The translations under genes were made by a program, and so were the position numbers. A stretch of 38,866 bases of DNA from positions 1 through 38,866 of the forward strand of contig JABIRL010000069.1 in NCBI GenBank assembly GCA_018667855.1, written 5' to 3'. Of the stretch, positions 28,239 to 35,396 are shown piece after piece (the first letter of the stretch is position 1; every line of letters begins with the position of its first letter). The notes beneath the pieces were generated by a model. It was given only the letters and a program-made list of their open reading frames with translations, ran no database searches and was not told the origin of the DNA. This DNA comes from Rhodospirillaceae bacterium (GTDB taxonomy: Bacteria; Pseudomonadota; Alphaproteobacteria; GCA-2731375).

Positions 28239-28979
28239 ATGGCGAGTAAGCGTACATCTCCGGAACTATCACGGCGGGAGCGTCAGCGTGAGCCGTCCGA
28301 CGGCCTGGCCGCCGAAGCGGTGCGTGAATACCTGCTGGAAAACCCGAGTTTCCTTTGTGACAACCCGGATTTATTACCCCTGTTGCGGCCGGAGCCGGAA
28401 CATAACGGCGAAAATGTTCTGGACATGGGCCAGATCGTAGCCCGGCGTCTGGGCGATGAAGTCCACCGCCTTAACGCTCAGCATGAAGAGCTGCTGGCGG
28501 CGGGGCGGGCCAACCAGGCGGCGCAAAAACAGGTTCATGCCGCCGCCCTGGCCATGATGGCGGCCCGCAACTTTGAACATTTGATTCACATTGTCACCCG
28601 TGATCTGGCCGAGGCCTTGGCGGTGGATACTGTAACCCTGTGTGTGGAAGCGGCCGGCGACGGCCCGACCAAGGCGCCCATGGGTGGCGTTTTTGTGCTG
28701 CCGGCGGGCCGGGTCGATGCGATGCTGGGTGTTGACGTGCCGGCCCGGCTGGAGGCTGTTGAGGGCGGCGATCAACTTGTCTTTGGCCCCGGCGCCGGAC
28801 TGGTGCGCAGCCAGGCCATCGTTCGTCTGGCGCCGTCGCCCGGATCGCCGCCCGGTCTGCTGGCGCTCGGCAGCCGGGATGAGGGAAAGTTTCACGCCGG
28901 CCAAGGCACTGAACTGCTGCAGTTCCTTTGCCGCCTGCTGGAGCGGTTGTTTCGGGCATGGCTGGATCTGCCGAACTGA
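28239..28979 (+). CDS. DUF484 family protein
   Basis: A 246-aa soluble protein of the DUF484 family, which has a GAF-like fold and is usually encoded beside xerC. Typical pieces: VREYLLENPSFLCDNPDLL near the N-terminus, a coiled-coil-like stretch VARRLGDEVHRLNAQHEELL, NFEHLIHIVTRDLAEAL at the start of the GAF-like part, and the C-terminal LLQFLCRLLERLFRAWL. Function is not established. It overlaps the xerC start by 22 bases, which suggests coupled translation in the set fsa-DUF484-xerC. Confidence 0.9.
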   Translation: MASKRTSPELSRRERQREPSDGLAAEAVREYLLENPSFLCDNPDLLPLLRPEPEHNGENVLDMGQIVARRLGDEVHRLNAQHEELLAAGRANQAAQKQVHAAALAMMAARNFEHLIHIVTRDLAEALAVDTVTLCVEAAGDGPTKAPMGGVFVLPAGRVDAMLGVDVPARLEAVEGGDQLVFGPGAGLVRSQAIVRLAPSPGSPPGLLALGSRDEGKFHAGQGTELLQFLCRLLERLFRAWLDLPN

Positions 28980-29953
28980 TCCCCAGGCGGGGCGCGGGTC
29001 TGGCCGACGCCGTCGGCCGCTGGATGGAATGGCTGCGTTCCGAACGGCGCTATTCGGAACATACCTTGAGCGGCTATGACCGCGACCTGAACGTATTCTT
29101 GGATTTTCTGGTCACACATTTGGGGCAGGTGCCTGATCTGGATGATCTTGCAGGTCTGAAGGCGCTGGATTTTCGGGCCTATCTGGCGCGCAGACGCAAT
29201 GACGGTTTGGGGCCGGCATCCCTGGCGCGGGCACTATCGGCGGTGCGGGGGTTTTTCCGATTTGCCGAACGTCAGGGCCTGTTCAAGAACCCCGCCATCC
29301 ATGGCATGCGTACTCCGAAGCAACCCCACGGCGTGCCAAAACCCCTGACTGTGAACGAGGCCGCGACGGCCCTTGCCGATGTGACCATGGTGTCCGAGGA
29401 GCCATGGGTGCAGGCCCGCGATCTGGCGGTCCTGGCGTTGTTGTACGGCTGCGGCCTGCGCATCGCCGAGGCGCTGGATCTGAACCGCGGGCAGGCGCCC
29501 TTTGGCGATGCATTGATGATCAAGGGCAAGGGCGGCAAGGAACGCCTGGTGCCGGTATTGCCCGTGGTTCGCCACGCCGCCGGCGCCTATCTTGATCTAT
29601 GTCCCTATGATGTGCCGCCGCAAGGCGCGCTGTTCCTGGGCGTTCGCGGCAAACGCCTGGACCAACGTATCATCCGTTCGCAAATGCAGAAGCTGCGGGT
29701 GGCCCTGGGCCTGCCCAGCACGGCGACGCCCCATGCCCTGCGCCATTCATTCGCGACGCATCTGCTGGCCGGTGGCGGTGATCTGCGTACGATCCAGGAA
29801 TTGCTGGGCCATGCCAGTCTGTCCACCACGCAGCGCTACACAGAGGTAAACGAAGCGCATCTGTTGCAGGTCTACAAAAATGCGCACCCGCAAGAACGCC
29901 CCGGTGGTATGGACAGAAGAAGTGGTTTGGACAAAAAGAAAGGCGGCTCGTAA
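28958..29953 (+). CDS. xerC: Tyrosine recombinase XerC
   Basis: Site-specific recombinase that, with XerD, resolves chromosome dimers at dif. It has 331 aa from the ATG at 28958. The N-terminal SAM-like domain contains WLRSERRYSEHTLSGYDRDL; the catalytic set is Arg168 (GCGLRIAEAL), Lys191 (IKGKGGKERLVP), His259 and Arg262 (HALRHSFATHLL), His285 (LLGHASLST) and Tyr294 (TTQRYTEV). It overlaps DUF484 by 22 bases. The protein ends in a basic tail (LDKKKGGS), and its stop codon lies in the loop of the terminator hairpin at 29939-29962. Confidence 0.95.
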   Translation: MAGSAELIPRRGAGLADAVGRWMEWLRSERRYSEHTLSGYDRDLNVFLDFLVTHLGQVPDLDDLAGLKALDFRAYLARRRNDGLGPASLARALSAVRGFFRFAERQGLFKNPAIHGMRTPKQPHGVPKPLTVNEAATALADVTMVSEEPWVQARDLAVLALLYGCGLRIAEALDLNRGQAPFGDALMIKGKGGKERLVPVLPVVRHAAGAYLDLCPYDVPPQGALFLGVRGKRLDQRIIRSQMQKLRVALGLPSTATPHALRHSFATHLLAGGGDLRTIQELLGHASLSTTQRYTEVNEAHLLQVYKNAHPQERPGGMDRRSGLDKKKGGS

Positions 29954-29962
29954 GCCGCCTTT
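29939..29962 (-). terminator. Strong hairpin terminator at the xerC 3' end, best suited to the minus strand
   Basis: A 10-bp perfect stem AAAGGCGGCT (29939-29948) / AGCCGCCTTT (29953-29962) with loop CGTA. On the minus strand the stem continues into a T-rich tract (TTCTTTTTGT, 29940-29931). On the plus strand only a short T run follows before CCG. It can end xerC transcription, but it looks optimised for a minus-strand transcript coming from the small ORF at 30012-30089. Confidence 0.8.
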
Positions 29963-30011
29963 CCGTGAACTGGGCCGTAAGGACGTCCCGATCACTAACG
30001 TGAGATGCCCG

Positions 30012-30089
30012 TCAGGACATAGAGAGGCTTTCCCTTTGTCCGGTACGCATCCTCAGGCCGATCGTTACGGCTCGCAATTCTTTAGACAT
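30012..30089 (-). CDS. Predicted 25-aa peptide with an extreme Shine-Dalgarno sequence
   Basis: A short ORF, ATG at 30089 to TGA at 30012-30014, encodes 25 residues beginning MSKELRAVTIGL and ending SLSMS, with net positive charge and no membrane segment. It is preceded by a 14-base perfect complement of the canonical 16S rRNA 3' tail (30091-30104), with AGGAGG 7 bases from the ATG, close to the strongest possible initiation signal. A plausible promoter lies at 30127-30154 and a strong terminator at 29939-29962, giving a unit of about 185 nt. I do not recognise the peptide. It could be a translated small protein, a dual-function small RNA or a leader; the start signal is the main evidence. 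Confidence 0.55.
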   Translation of the reverse strand: MSKELRAVTIGLRMRTGQRESLSMS

Positions 30090-30090
30090 T

Positions 30091-30104
30091 GGATCACCTC
30101 CTTT
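30091..30104 (-). promoter_or_regulatory. Full-length perfect Shine-Dalgarno sequence
   Basis: On the minus strand these 14 bases read AAAGGAGGTGATCC, the exact complement of the usual 16S rRNA 3' end (GGATCACCTCCTTT). Ordinary genes in this window use 4-7 matching bases. Surrounding sequence does not match the rest of the 16S 3' region, so it is not an rRNA remnant. Confidence 0.75.
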
Positions 30105-30126
30105 CGATTGTTGTTGCCAGAAGCCC

Positions 30127-30154
30127 AGTATGGAGAATGTTGCGGCGAACGCAA
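30127..30154 (-). promoter_or_regulatory. Predicted promoter with operator-like palindrome for the 25-aa peptide unit
   Basis: Minus strand -35-like TTGCGT (30149-30154) and -10-like CATACT (30127-30132) are spaced by 16 bp, placing the start near 30120. A palindrome GTTGCG-GCGAA-CGCAAC (30139-30155) overlaps the -35 box and could be a regulator site, or the 3' hairpin of the upstream gene's transcript. Both readings are by eye. Confidence 0.35.
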
Positions 30155-30167
30155 CCCCGTCCCGACG

Positions 30168-30662
30168 CTACTTCCTGTTACGCGCCTGCATCAACGTGAA
30201 AATTCCGGTGCCGATAAGGCCACTGTAGAGGCAGGTTTTAATGAGCGCACCGACCCCGATCACGCCAAGCAGGGCGTTTGACGTCGAAATTGGATACCAC
30301 GGCACCATGTCCAGATGCATGAAACTATCGATAACCACATGGCTGTAAGCGCCGACAAAAGCGGTGACGAATGCGATCCGCCAGCTGATCCGGGTCGGCA
30401 AATTTATCCGCGTCTTGTTCAGAATCGCCAATCCGAATTCCGACATTGGTTTTCCCGACAATGCGGCAAGGACGGCGAGCAGGGTCGCGCCCACATAAGT
30501 ATGGCTGAAGCCGTGCAAATGGCCCTCGCCGGTGATCGTGACGATCAGGGGTTGGATATCCATGACAATCTGTGACCAGCCGAACACCGTCATACTGAAG
30601 CCGCCCTGCCATAGGGACTTGATGAGAATTCCCGGTCCCATGTGGATCGGCGTAAAGGGCAT
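30168..30662 (-). CDS. DUF4184-like small integral membrane protein
   Basis: A 164-aa protein with about four membrane helices. The opening MPFTPIHMGPGILIK and the later YSHVVIDSFMHLDMVPWYP resemble the DUF4184/YdjM-like membrane family of putative metal-dependent hydrolases, which share conserved His and Asp residues near membrane helices. Visible candidates are the His in PIHMGP, HGFSHTYVGA and SHVVIDSFMH. The biochemical function is not established. It is the last gene of a minus-strand run that starts at the desaturase, 47 bp after the GNAT gene. Confidence 0.7.
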   Translation of the reverse strand: MPFTPIHMGPGILIKSLWQGGFSMTVFGWSQIVMDIQPLIVTITGEGHLHGFSHTYVGATLLAVLAALSGKPMSEFGLAILNKTRINLPTRISWRIAFVTAFVGAYSHVVIDSFMHLDMVPWYPISTSNALLGVIGVGALIKTCLYSGLIGTGIFTLMQARNRK

Positions 30663-30709
30663 TTGAATTTCCGGATTATGATGAAAGGGCTAGCCGGTGG
30701 GTTAGAGCA

Positions 30710-31153
30710 TCAGGGGGGCGATTTGCAAAACAAAATCTTGCAATCGTCCGGACCATTGTTGGCTTCATAGCCGTCGATCCGGTAGCCGTTCTTTACCAGC
30801 AAGCGCAACATGCCGGGATAGCAATTCATGGATTTGACCCGGATGATGGAGTAACCGGCTGCAGCAACCAATTCTTCCTGTTTGTCGAGCAAGTCTTGGG
30901 CGGCGCCATGTTTTCGGTAGGCCGGATCAACGCCACCGACCCAGCTGTAGAATTCCGCGGCGCTTAACGCATAACCCAACTTGAAGCCGATTGGCGCGCC
31001 TTTGTCTTCGGCGATCAGGGCAATGTGGTATGCGCCGGCAATACGCTTTTTGTAGTCCGCGATTTTCTTGGGGTCGTCCAGTTCCGGCACCCGGCGATGA
31101 GCCGCGAAGATGTCGTCGAGCGTGCCGGTACGGATGGTAAAGGCCGTACTCAT
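30710..31153 (-). CDS. GNAT family N-acetyltransferase
   Basis: A 147-aa GCN5-related acetyltransferase using acetyl-CoA. Recognisable parts are FTIRTGTLDDIFAAHRRVPE at the N-terminus, GAPIGFKLGYAL (beta-4), WVGGVDPAYRKHGAAQDLLD (motif A; the usual Q/RxxGxG/A is read as YRKHGAA) and VKSMNCYPGMLRLLVKNGYRIDGYE (motif B, ending in the NGYR/F element). The acceptor is unknown. Its ATG overlaps the stop of the upstream acyl-CoA dehydrogenase in an ATGA (31150-31153), so the two are translationally coupled. Confidence 0.85.
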   Translation of the reverse strand: MSTAFTIRTGTLDDIFAAHRRVPELDDPKKIADYKKRIAGAYHIALIAEDKGAPIGFKLGYALSAAEFYSWVGGVDPAYRKHGAAQDLLDKQEELVAAAGYSIIRVKSMNCYPGMLRLLVKNGYRIDGYEANNGPDDCKILFCKSPP

Positions 31154-32283
31154 CCCATGTCGGCCAGGCGCCCCAAATGGTGCTCCGAATTGCCGAACAG
31201 GGCTTCGATGGCGGACAGGCGTTTGTAATAATGGCCCGCCGCCAATTCATCGGTGATGGCGATGGCGCCATGCATTTGCGCGCCCTGACGGCCGATCAGA
31301 TGGGCGGATTCGTTGATCTGCACCTTTGCCATGGCCACCTCTTCCCGGCGGTGGTCCGGATCGTCGCCTTCCAGGGCGATGGTCGCGGCAAAGGCCATGG
31401 AGCGGGCGTTTTCCAATGACATATACATATCGCTCATGCGGTGTTGCAGGGCCTGGAACTCGCCGATGGCCCGGCCGAATTGTTTGCGGGTCTTCAGGTA
31501 TTCCAGGGTCGCCTCGAACAAGACCTCCATGACGCCCACGGCCTCGGCACAAAGGGCGGCCAGACCGTGGTCCATGATTTCTTCCAGCGCGTCATGACCT
31601 TGATCAAGGGCACCGATCAGGTCCGCATCCGATACCGCCACATCGGTCAGTTCAAGTTCCGAAGCGCGCCCGCCGTCATAGGTTTTGTAGTCATGGCGGC
31701 TCAATCCCGGCGCATCGCCGTTGACCAGGAATAGCGATATGCCTGATTTGTCTGATCTGTCGCCGGATGTACGCGCGGGGATGATGATCCTGTCAGCGCC
31801 GGCCGCATTCAAGACCATGCCTTTGGCGCCATTGATGACATAGCCGTCACCCGAGGGCGCGGCCTTTGTTGCGATGCCGTGCAAGTCATAACGGGCGCCG
31901 GGTTCGGCATGGGCCAGCGTCAGCATTATCTCGCCGGCGGCGATTTGCGGCAGGATTTCATCCCTTTGTGCCTGGCTACCGTACCGGGCGATCAATTCGC
32001 CGCCCAGGATGACCGTGGCAAGATAGGGCTCCACCACCAGACCCTTGCCCAGTTCGCCCATGATGACCATGCTGGCGCGGGGCCCCATGCCGATGCCGCC
32101 TGCCTCCTCCGGCAAGGCCGCGCCCAGCCAGCCCAGTTCGGCGAACCGTCGCCAGTTGTTGCGGGAAAAGCCGTCGTCGCTGTCAATCAGCTCGCGGCGG
32201 GCCTCAAAACCGTAGTTGTCCGTGATAAAGCGGCTGACGCCGTCGCGGATCATGATCAGATCGTCATCAAGGGAAAAATCCAT
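31150..32283 (-). CDS. Acyl-CoA dehydrogenase family protein (possible partner subunit)
   Basis: FAD-dependent alpha,beta-dehydrogenase fold, 377 aa, starting MDFSLDDDLIMIRDGVSRFI. N-terminal helical domain with GWLGAALPEEAGGIGMG, middle beta domain with LTLAHAEPGARYDLHGIATKA and GYVINGAKGMVLNAAGAD, C-terminal helical domain with LEYLKTRKQFGRAIGEFQALQHRMSDMYM and QGAQMHGAIAITDE. The C-terminus ends without the usual G-S-x-E-x-x-R motif that the neighbouring dehydrogenase at 32299 has. Adjacent pairs like this form mixed tetramers in steroid-degrading actinobacteria, so this may be the supporting subunit. Start 15 bp after the stop of that neighbour. Confidence 0.9.
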   Translation of the reverse strand: MDFSLDDDLIMIRDGVSRFITDNYGFEARRELIDSDDGFSRNNWRRFAELGWLGAALPEEAGGIGMGPRASMVIMGELGKGLVVEPYLATVILGGELIARYGSQAQRDEILPQIAAGEIMLTLAHAEPGARYDLHGIATKAAPSGDGYVINGAKGMVLNAAGADRIIIPARTSGDRSDKSGISLFLVNGDAPGLSRHDYKTYDGGRASELELTDVAVSDADLIGALDQGHDALEEIMDHGLAALCAEAVGVMEVLFEATLEYLKTRKQFGRAIGEFQALQHRMSDMYMSLENARSMAFAATIALEGDDPDHRREEVAMAKVQINESAHLIGRQGAQMHGAIAITDELAAGHYYKRLSAIEALFGNSEHHLGRLADMG

Positions 32284-32298
32284 GCCCAGACCGCTCCC

Positions 32299-33504
32299 CT
32301 ACAATCCCAATACGCGTTTGGAGATGATTGTGCGCTGCACCTCGGACGAGCCGCCGGCAATGGTGTAGCCCTTATGACGGAACCGGTTGGCGGACAGCAT
32401 GCCGGCATAGTCGCTGCCGATGGGCGACTCGTTCAGCTCGCTTCGCGGTATCAACATCCAGGATTTATCATAGGGCAGGCCGTAATGGCCGACCGCCTCC
32501 AGCAGCATTTCATCCAGTTCCTGGATCAATTCGCTGCCCTGCAGTTTCAACATGGAAACCTCCGGACCAATGGCTTCCCCCGCCTCGGCCCGTTGCAGAA
32601 AGCGCAGCTTGGTATAATCCAAAGCCTTCAAGCGCACTTCGGCCCGGCGCAGCTTGCGCCGAAACCAGTCCTGATCCGCCAGTTTCTCGCCGCCATGATC
32701 TTCCTGGGCCGCGATGGTTTTCAACTGCCGCAGCAGGCGTTTGTTCTCCCCCGTGCGCGAAAGTTGCAGGCGTTCGTCGCCCAAGACTTCCTTGGCATAA
32801 GTCCAGCCCCTGTTCTCTTCACCCACCCGGTTGGCGATGGGCACGCGCACGTCGTCAAAGAAAATCTGATTGAAGAAATGCATCTCGTTGAGGCCGATGA
32901 TGGGCCGGATGGATATGCCGGGGGTCTTCAAATCGATCAATAACAGGGAAATGCCTTCCTGTTTTTTAACGTCGGGGTCCGTGCGCACCAGACAGAAAAT
33001 CCGGTCGGCGGCATGGGTGCCCGAGGTCCAGATCTTGGTACCGTTGACCACGTAATCGTCGCCATCCGCCACCGCCCTGGTTTGCAGCGAGGCCAGGTCC
33101 GAGCCGGAACCCGGTTCCGAATAACCCTGGCACCATTTTTCTTCCGAGGCCAGGATGCGCGGCAGATAGAAATCCTTTTGCGCTTGACTGCCGCGGGCGA
33201 TAATCAAAGGCCCGATCATACTTAATCCCATGGGGTCCAGGGGCGGGCAGTCAGCCAGGGCGCATTCCTCCTCAAAGATATTGCGCTGCATGGGCGTCCA
33301 ATCGACGCCGCCCAGTTCCACCGGCCAACTGGGCGCGACCCAGCCTTTTTCATGCAGAATTTTCTGCCAGCGCTGAGTCTCCCCGGCGGTACCCAAACGA
33401 CCGGAGCGCACGGTTTCACGAATATCGTCAGGCAGCTTATCCCGGATGAAGTCCCGGACCTCGATCCGGAACGCGCCCAAACGGGAGGTTTCTGAAGCGC
33501 TCAT
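32299..33504 (-). CDS. Acyl-CoA dehydrogenase
   Basis: FAD-dependent acyl-CoA dehydrogenase, 401 aa. N-terminal helical domain with KGWVAPSWPVELGGVDWTP and FEEECALADCPPLDPMGLSM; middle domain with CQGYSEPGSGSDLASLQTRA and YVVNGTKIWTSGTHAADRIF; C-terminal domain ending in the full signature YTIAGGSSEVQRTIISKRVLGL. This group, with W-[ST]-G-T/S-x-A in the FAD-binding strand, often acts on branched, cyclic or side-chain acyl-CoA esters. The ATG at 33504 has GGAG 8-9 bases upstream. It lies between a desaturase gene (22 bp upstream) and a second dehydrogenase (15 bp downstream), consistent with one operon. Confidence 0.94.
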   Translation of the reverse strand: MSASETSRLGAFRIEVRDFIRDKLPDDIRETVRSGRLGTAGETQRWQKILHEKGWVAPSWPVELGGVDWTPMQRNIFEEECALADCPPLDPMGLSMIGPLIIARGSQAQKDFYLPRILASEEKWCQGYSEPGSGSDLASLQTRAVADGDDYVVNGTKIWTSGTHAADRIFCLVRTDPDVKKQEGISLLLIDLKTPGISIRPIIGLNEMHFFNQIFFDDVRVPIANRVGEENRGWTYAKEVLGDERLQLSRTGENKRLLRQLKTIAAQEDHGGEKLADQDWFRRKLRRAEVRLKALDYTKLRFLQRAEAGEAIGPEVSMLKLQGSELIQELDEMLLEAVGHYGLPYDKSWMLIPRSELNESPIGSDYAGMLSANRFRHKGYTIAGGSSEVQRTIISKRVLGL

Positions 33505-33526
33505 AATGATCTCCGATCAGAAATGC

Positions 33527-34423
33527 TCAGGGCTGTTTTGACAGTACGGGAGAATCAATCGGCGCGAACAGGAAGCGGCGGACCACATCGCCATAGCCTG
33601 TGAACAAGAAGCCGCCGTTCCGCGCCAACATACGATCCTTGTTCGCAGCATAAAAGGCGGGCAGCTGATACCAGGGCATGTCGGGCTGGTCGTGATGGGC
33701 GACATGCAGATTGTTGTTGAGAAACAGCAGGCCAAGCAATGTGGAGCTTTCCACGATGGCTGTGCGGTGTTGGGGATCAACGGCGGCCTGGTGTTCGGTA
33801 TAGGAACGCAACATGGTCAGGGCCAGTCCGGGATAGGCGAAAGTCAAAAAATATAGCCAGATCGGCAGGCCGCAAATGGCCGTGACCCAATACAGGACGG
33901 CGACCACCAGGAAACCATGGGCAATCCAGGCGCCAAGATGGGATAGATCGCCCCGCAGCATGCGGCGCAGCTCGCCATGCCAAAACCGAACTATTGTGAT
34001 CCCCACACCGACGGTAAGGCGGCCAATCAGGGCATTATTGACGATGTTCAGGACCTTCAAAATGCCGGGCATCGCGGCCCAGTCATCGGGGTCGAAATAA
34101 TAAGATTCCGGATCTTTCCCCGGCAGGGTCAGAATTTCCGTGGTGTGATGCAGGGTATGGCTGGTCCGATAGATGGAATAGGGGATGAACAGGCCCAGCG
34201 GGGCATAACCCAACAGATCGTTAAACCAGCGCCATTTAGTTGGATGGCCGTGGATCACCTCATGCTGTAGTGAATAGTACCAACCGGTAAACCAGCCGCC
34301 CAGGATCAGCAACAGCCACCAGGGCATTTTTGCGCCATACCAGGTCACACCGAACCAGCCGCCATAGATGGCGATGATCAGCAACCAGGTCGGGGTTTCG
34401 ATTTTGTTTGTTACTCTAAGCAT
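33527..34423 (-). CDS. Membrane fatty acid desaturase family protein
   Basis: Di-iron integral-membrane oxygenase/desaturase, 298 aa, with the three histidine boxes HEVIHGH (54-60), HTLHH (89-93) and HVAHH (240-244, in NNLHVAHHD), and four to five membrane helices around them. The family introduces double bonds or hydroxyls in lipid acyl chains, sterols, carotenoids or alkyl groups. The acyl-CoA dehydrogenases immediately downstream suggest an acyl substrate. It probably heads the minus-strand run 34423-30168 and diverges from the membrane protein at 34539 across 115 bp. The ribosome-binding sequence is weak. Confidence 0.9.
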   Translation of the reverse strand: MLRVTNKIETPTWLLIIAIYGGWFGVTWYGAKMPWWLLLILGGWFTGWYYSLQHEVIHGHPTKWRWFNDLLGYAPLGLFIPYSIYRTSHTLHHTTEILTLPGKDPESYYFDPDDWAAMPGILKVLNIVNNALIGRLTVGVGITIVRFWHGELRRMLRGDLSHLGAWIAHGFLVVAVLYWVTAICGLPIWLYFLTFAYPGLALTMLRSYTEHQAAVDPQHRTAIVESSTLLGLLFLNNNLHVAHHDQPDMPWYQLPAFYAANKDRMLARNGGFLFTGYGDVVRRFLFAPIDSPVLSKQP

Positions 34424-34538
34424 TCTTAAAACATTCTTCAGATCAACCCGTAAATATAGCCTGAATTGGGCGCTATTGATATGTCACCGGTTCCAGTTAC
34501 GTCGGATTAATCTTTATCCAACCAATCCCGGGTCTGCC

Positions 34539-35396
34539 ATGAACCAGATCAAATTTCTGCGGGAACAAGAGATACCCGCCTCGCCCGGCGATACGGTCTT
34601 CCGCCAGGGTATGTGGCGCAATGCCATTGCCTGCGCCGTCAGCACGACGATCGCCGCCGCTTTCCTGGCGAGCCCGCATCTGCCGCCGATATTCGGTTGG
34701 GATCCGAACGGCGGACTTGCTCTTGCCTATATTATCGGCGGCATCGTGGGGCTGTTGGCCTGGTTCACCTGGCGTGCCGTGATCATGGCGCGGGCGCCGA
34801 CCAATTGGGTCATGCGCCTGGCTCCAAACGGGTTGTATCTTCGCTATCGCAGCTATCTGAACGGTGATTTTCCCGGCGAGCCCGTGGCGGCATTCATTCC
34901 CGGCGGCGCCATCGCCTGGATCGGCCCGGTGGTCGAGAAAAGCCGGCGCATTGATAGTGAGGGTTCAACCATATTCGAAACCCACCGCCGGCTGGAGATC
35001 AAGCTGCGCGAAGCCGGTCTGGATGAATTCAAGCGTCACCTTGCCCATGAGCGGAAGCGCCAAATCCCCTCCCGCTTCGGCACCAAGGGCGTGTTCCGCC
35101 ATTATCCGGTCCGCGCCGTCGGCGACGATACAATTCAGCTCGATTGGCGTGACACCCAAACCGCCACCGTGCCCAGGCTAAAGGTCGCTACCGCGATCCT
35201 GGCCCGGCGCTATCCAAGCCGCCCCCTGGACAGCCGGCGCCAACCCGATGCGGCCGACCTGGACCGGCAGGGCCAAGAAAACCAAATCATCTCGCTGGTG
35301 GAGGCTGGCGAGGTCATCCAGGCGGTTAAGCTGACCAAACGTCTCTATGGCCTGTCGACCACCGATGCCAAGGCATTCATAGACGACCTAAGCTAA
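34539..35396 (+). CDS. Membrane protein with a C-terminal ribosomal L7/L12-like segment, function unknown
   Basis: A 285-aa protein with two predicted membrane helices (about residues 28-47 and 60-82) followed by a cytosolic, basic, beta-rich region with YLRYRSYLNGDFPGEP and FIPGGAIAWIG. The last ~38 residues read ISLVEAGEVIQAVKLTKRLY then GLSTTDAKAFIDDL. They match the pattern of the L7/L12 C-terminal fold (xxAVKLxKxxxGLxxxDAKxxID), seen in small bacterial regulatory or scaffold modules. The ATG at 34539 was chosen because the upstream part of the frame lies antisense to the desaturase start. I do not know the family. It converges with the PhyH gene, overlapping by four bases. Confidence 0.75.
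   Translation: MNQIKFLREQEIPASPGDTVFRQGMWRNAIACAVSTTIAAAFLASPHLPPIFGWDPNGGLALAYIIGGIVGLLAWFTWRAVIMARAPTNWVMRLAPNGLYLRYRSYLNGDFPGEPVAAFIPGGAIAWIGPVVEKSRRIDSEGSTIFETHRRLEIKLREAGLDEFKRHLAHERKRQIPSRFGTKGVFRHYPVRAVGDDTIQLDWRDTQTATVPRLKVATAILARRYPSRPLDSRRQPDAADLDRQGQENQIISLVEAGEVIQAVKLTKRLYGLSTTDAKAFIDDLS

Noticed and set aside
30091-30104. Possible remnant of the 16S rRNA 3' end on the plus strand
   Set aside because: Only the 14-base tail matches; the preceding bases do not resemble the conserved 16S helix 45 region, and a start codon sits at ideal Shine-Dalgarno distance on the minus strand.
31879-32943. A 354-codon plus-strand frame across the two acyl-CoA dehydrogenases
   Set aside because: It is antisense to both genes, spans the gap between them and shows no recognisable domain.
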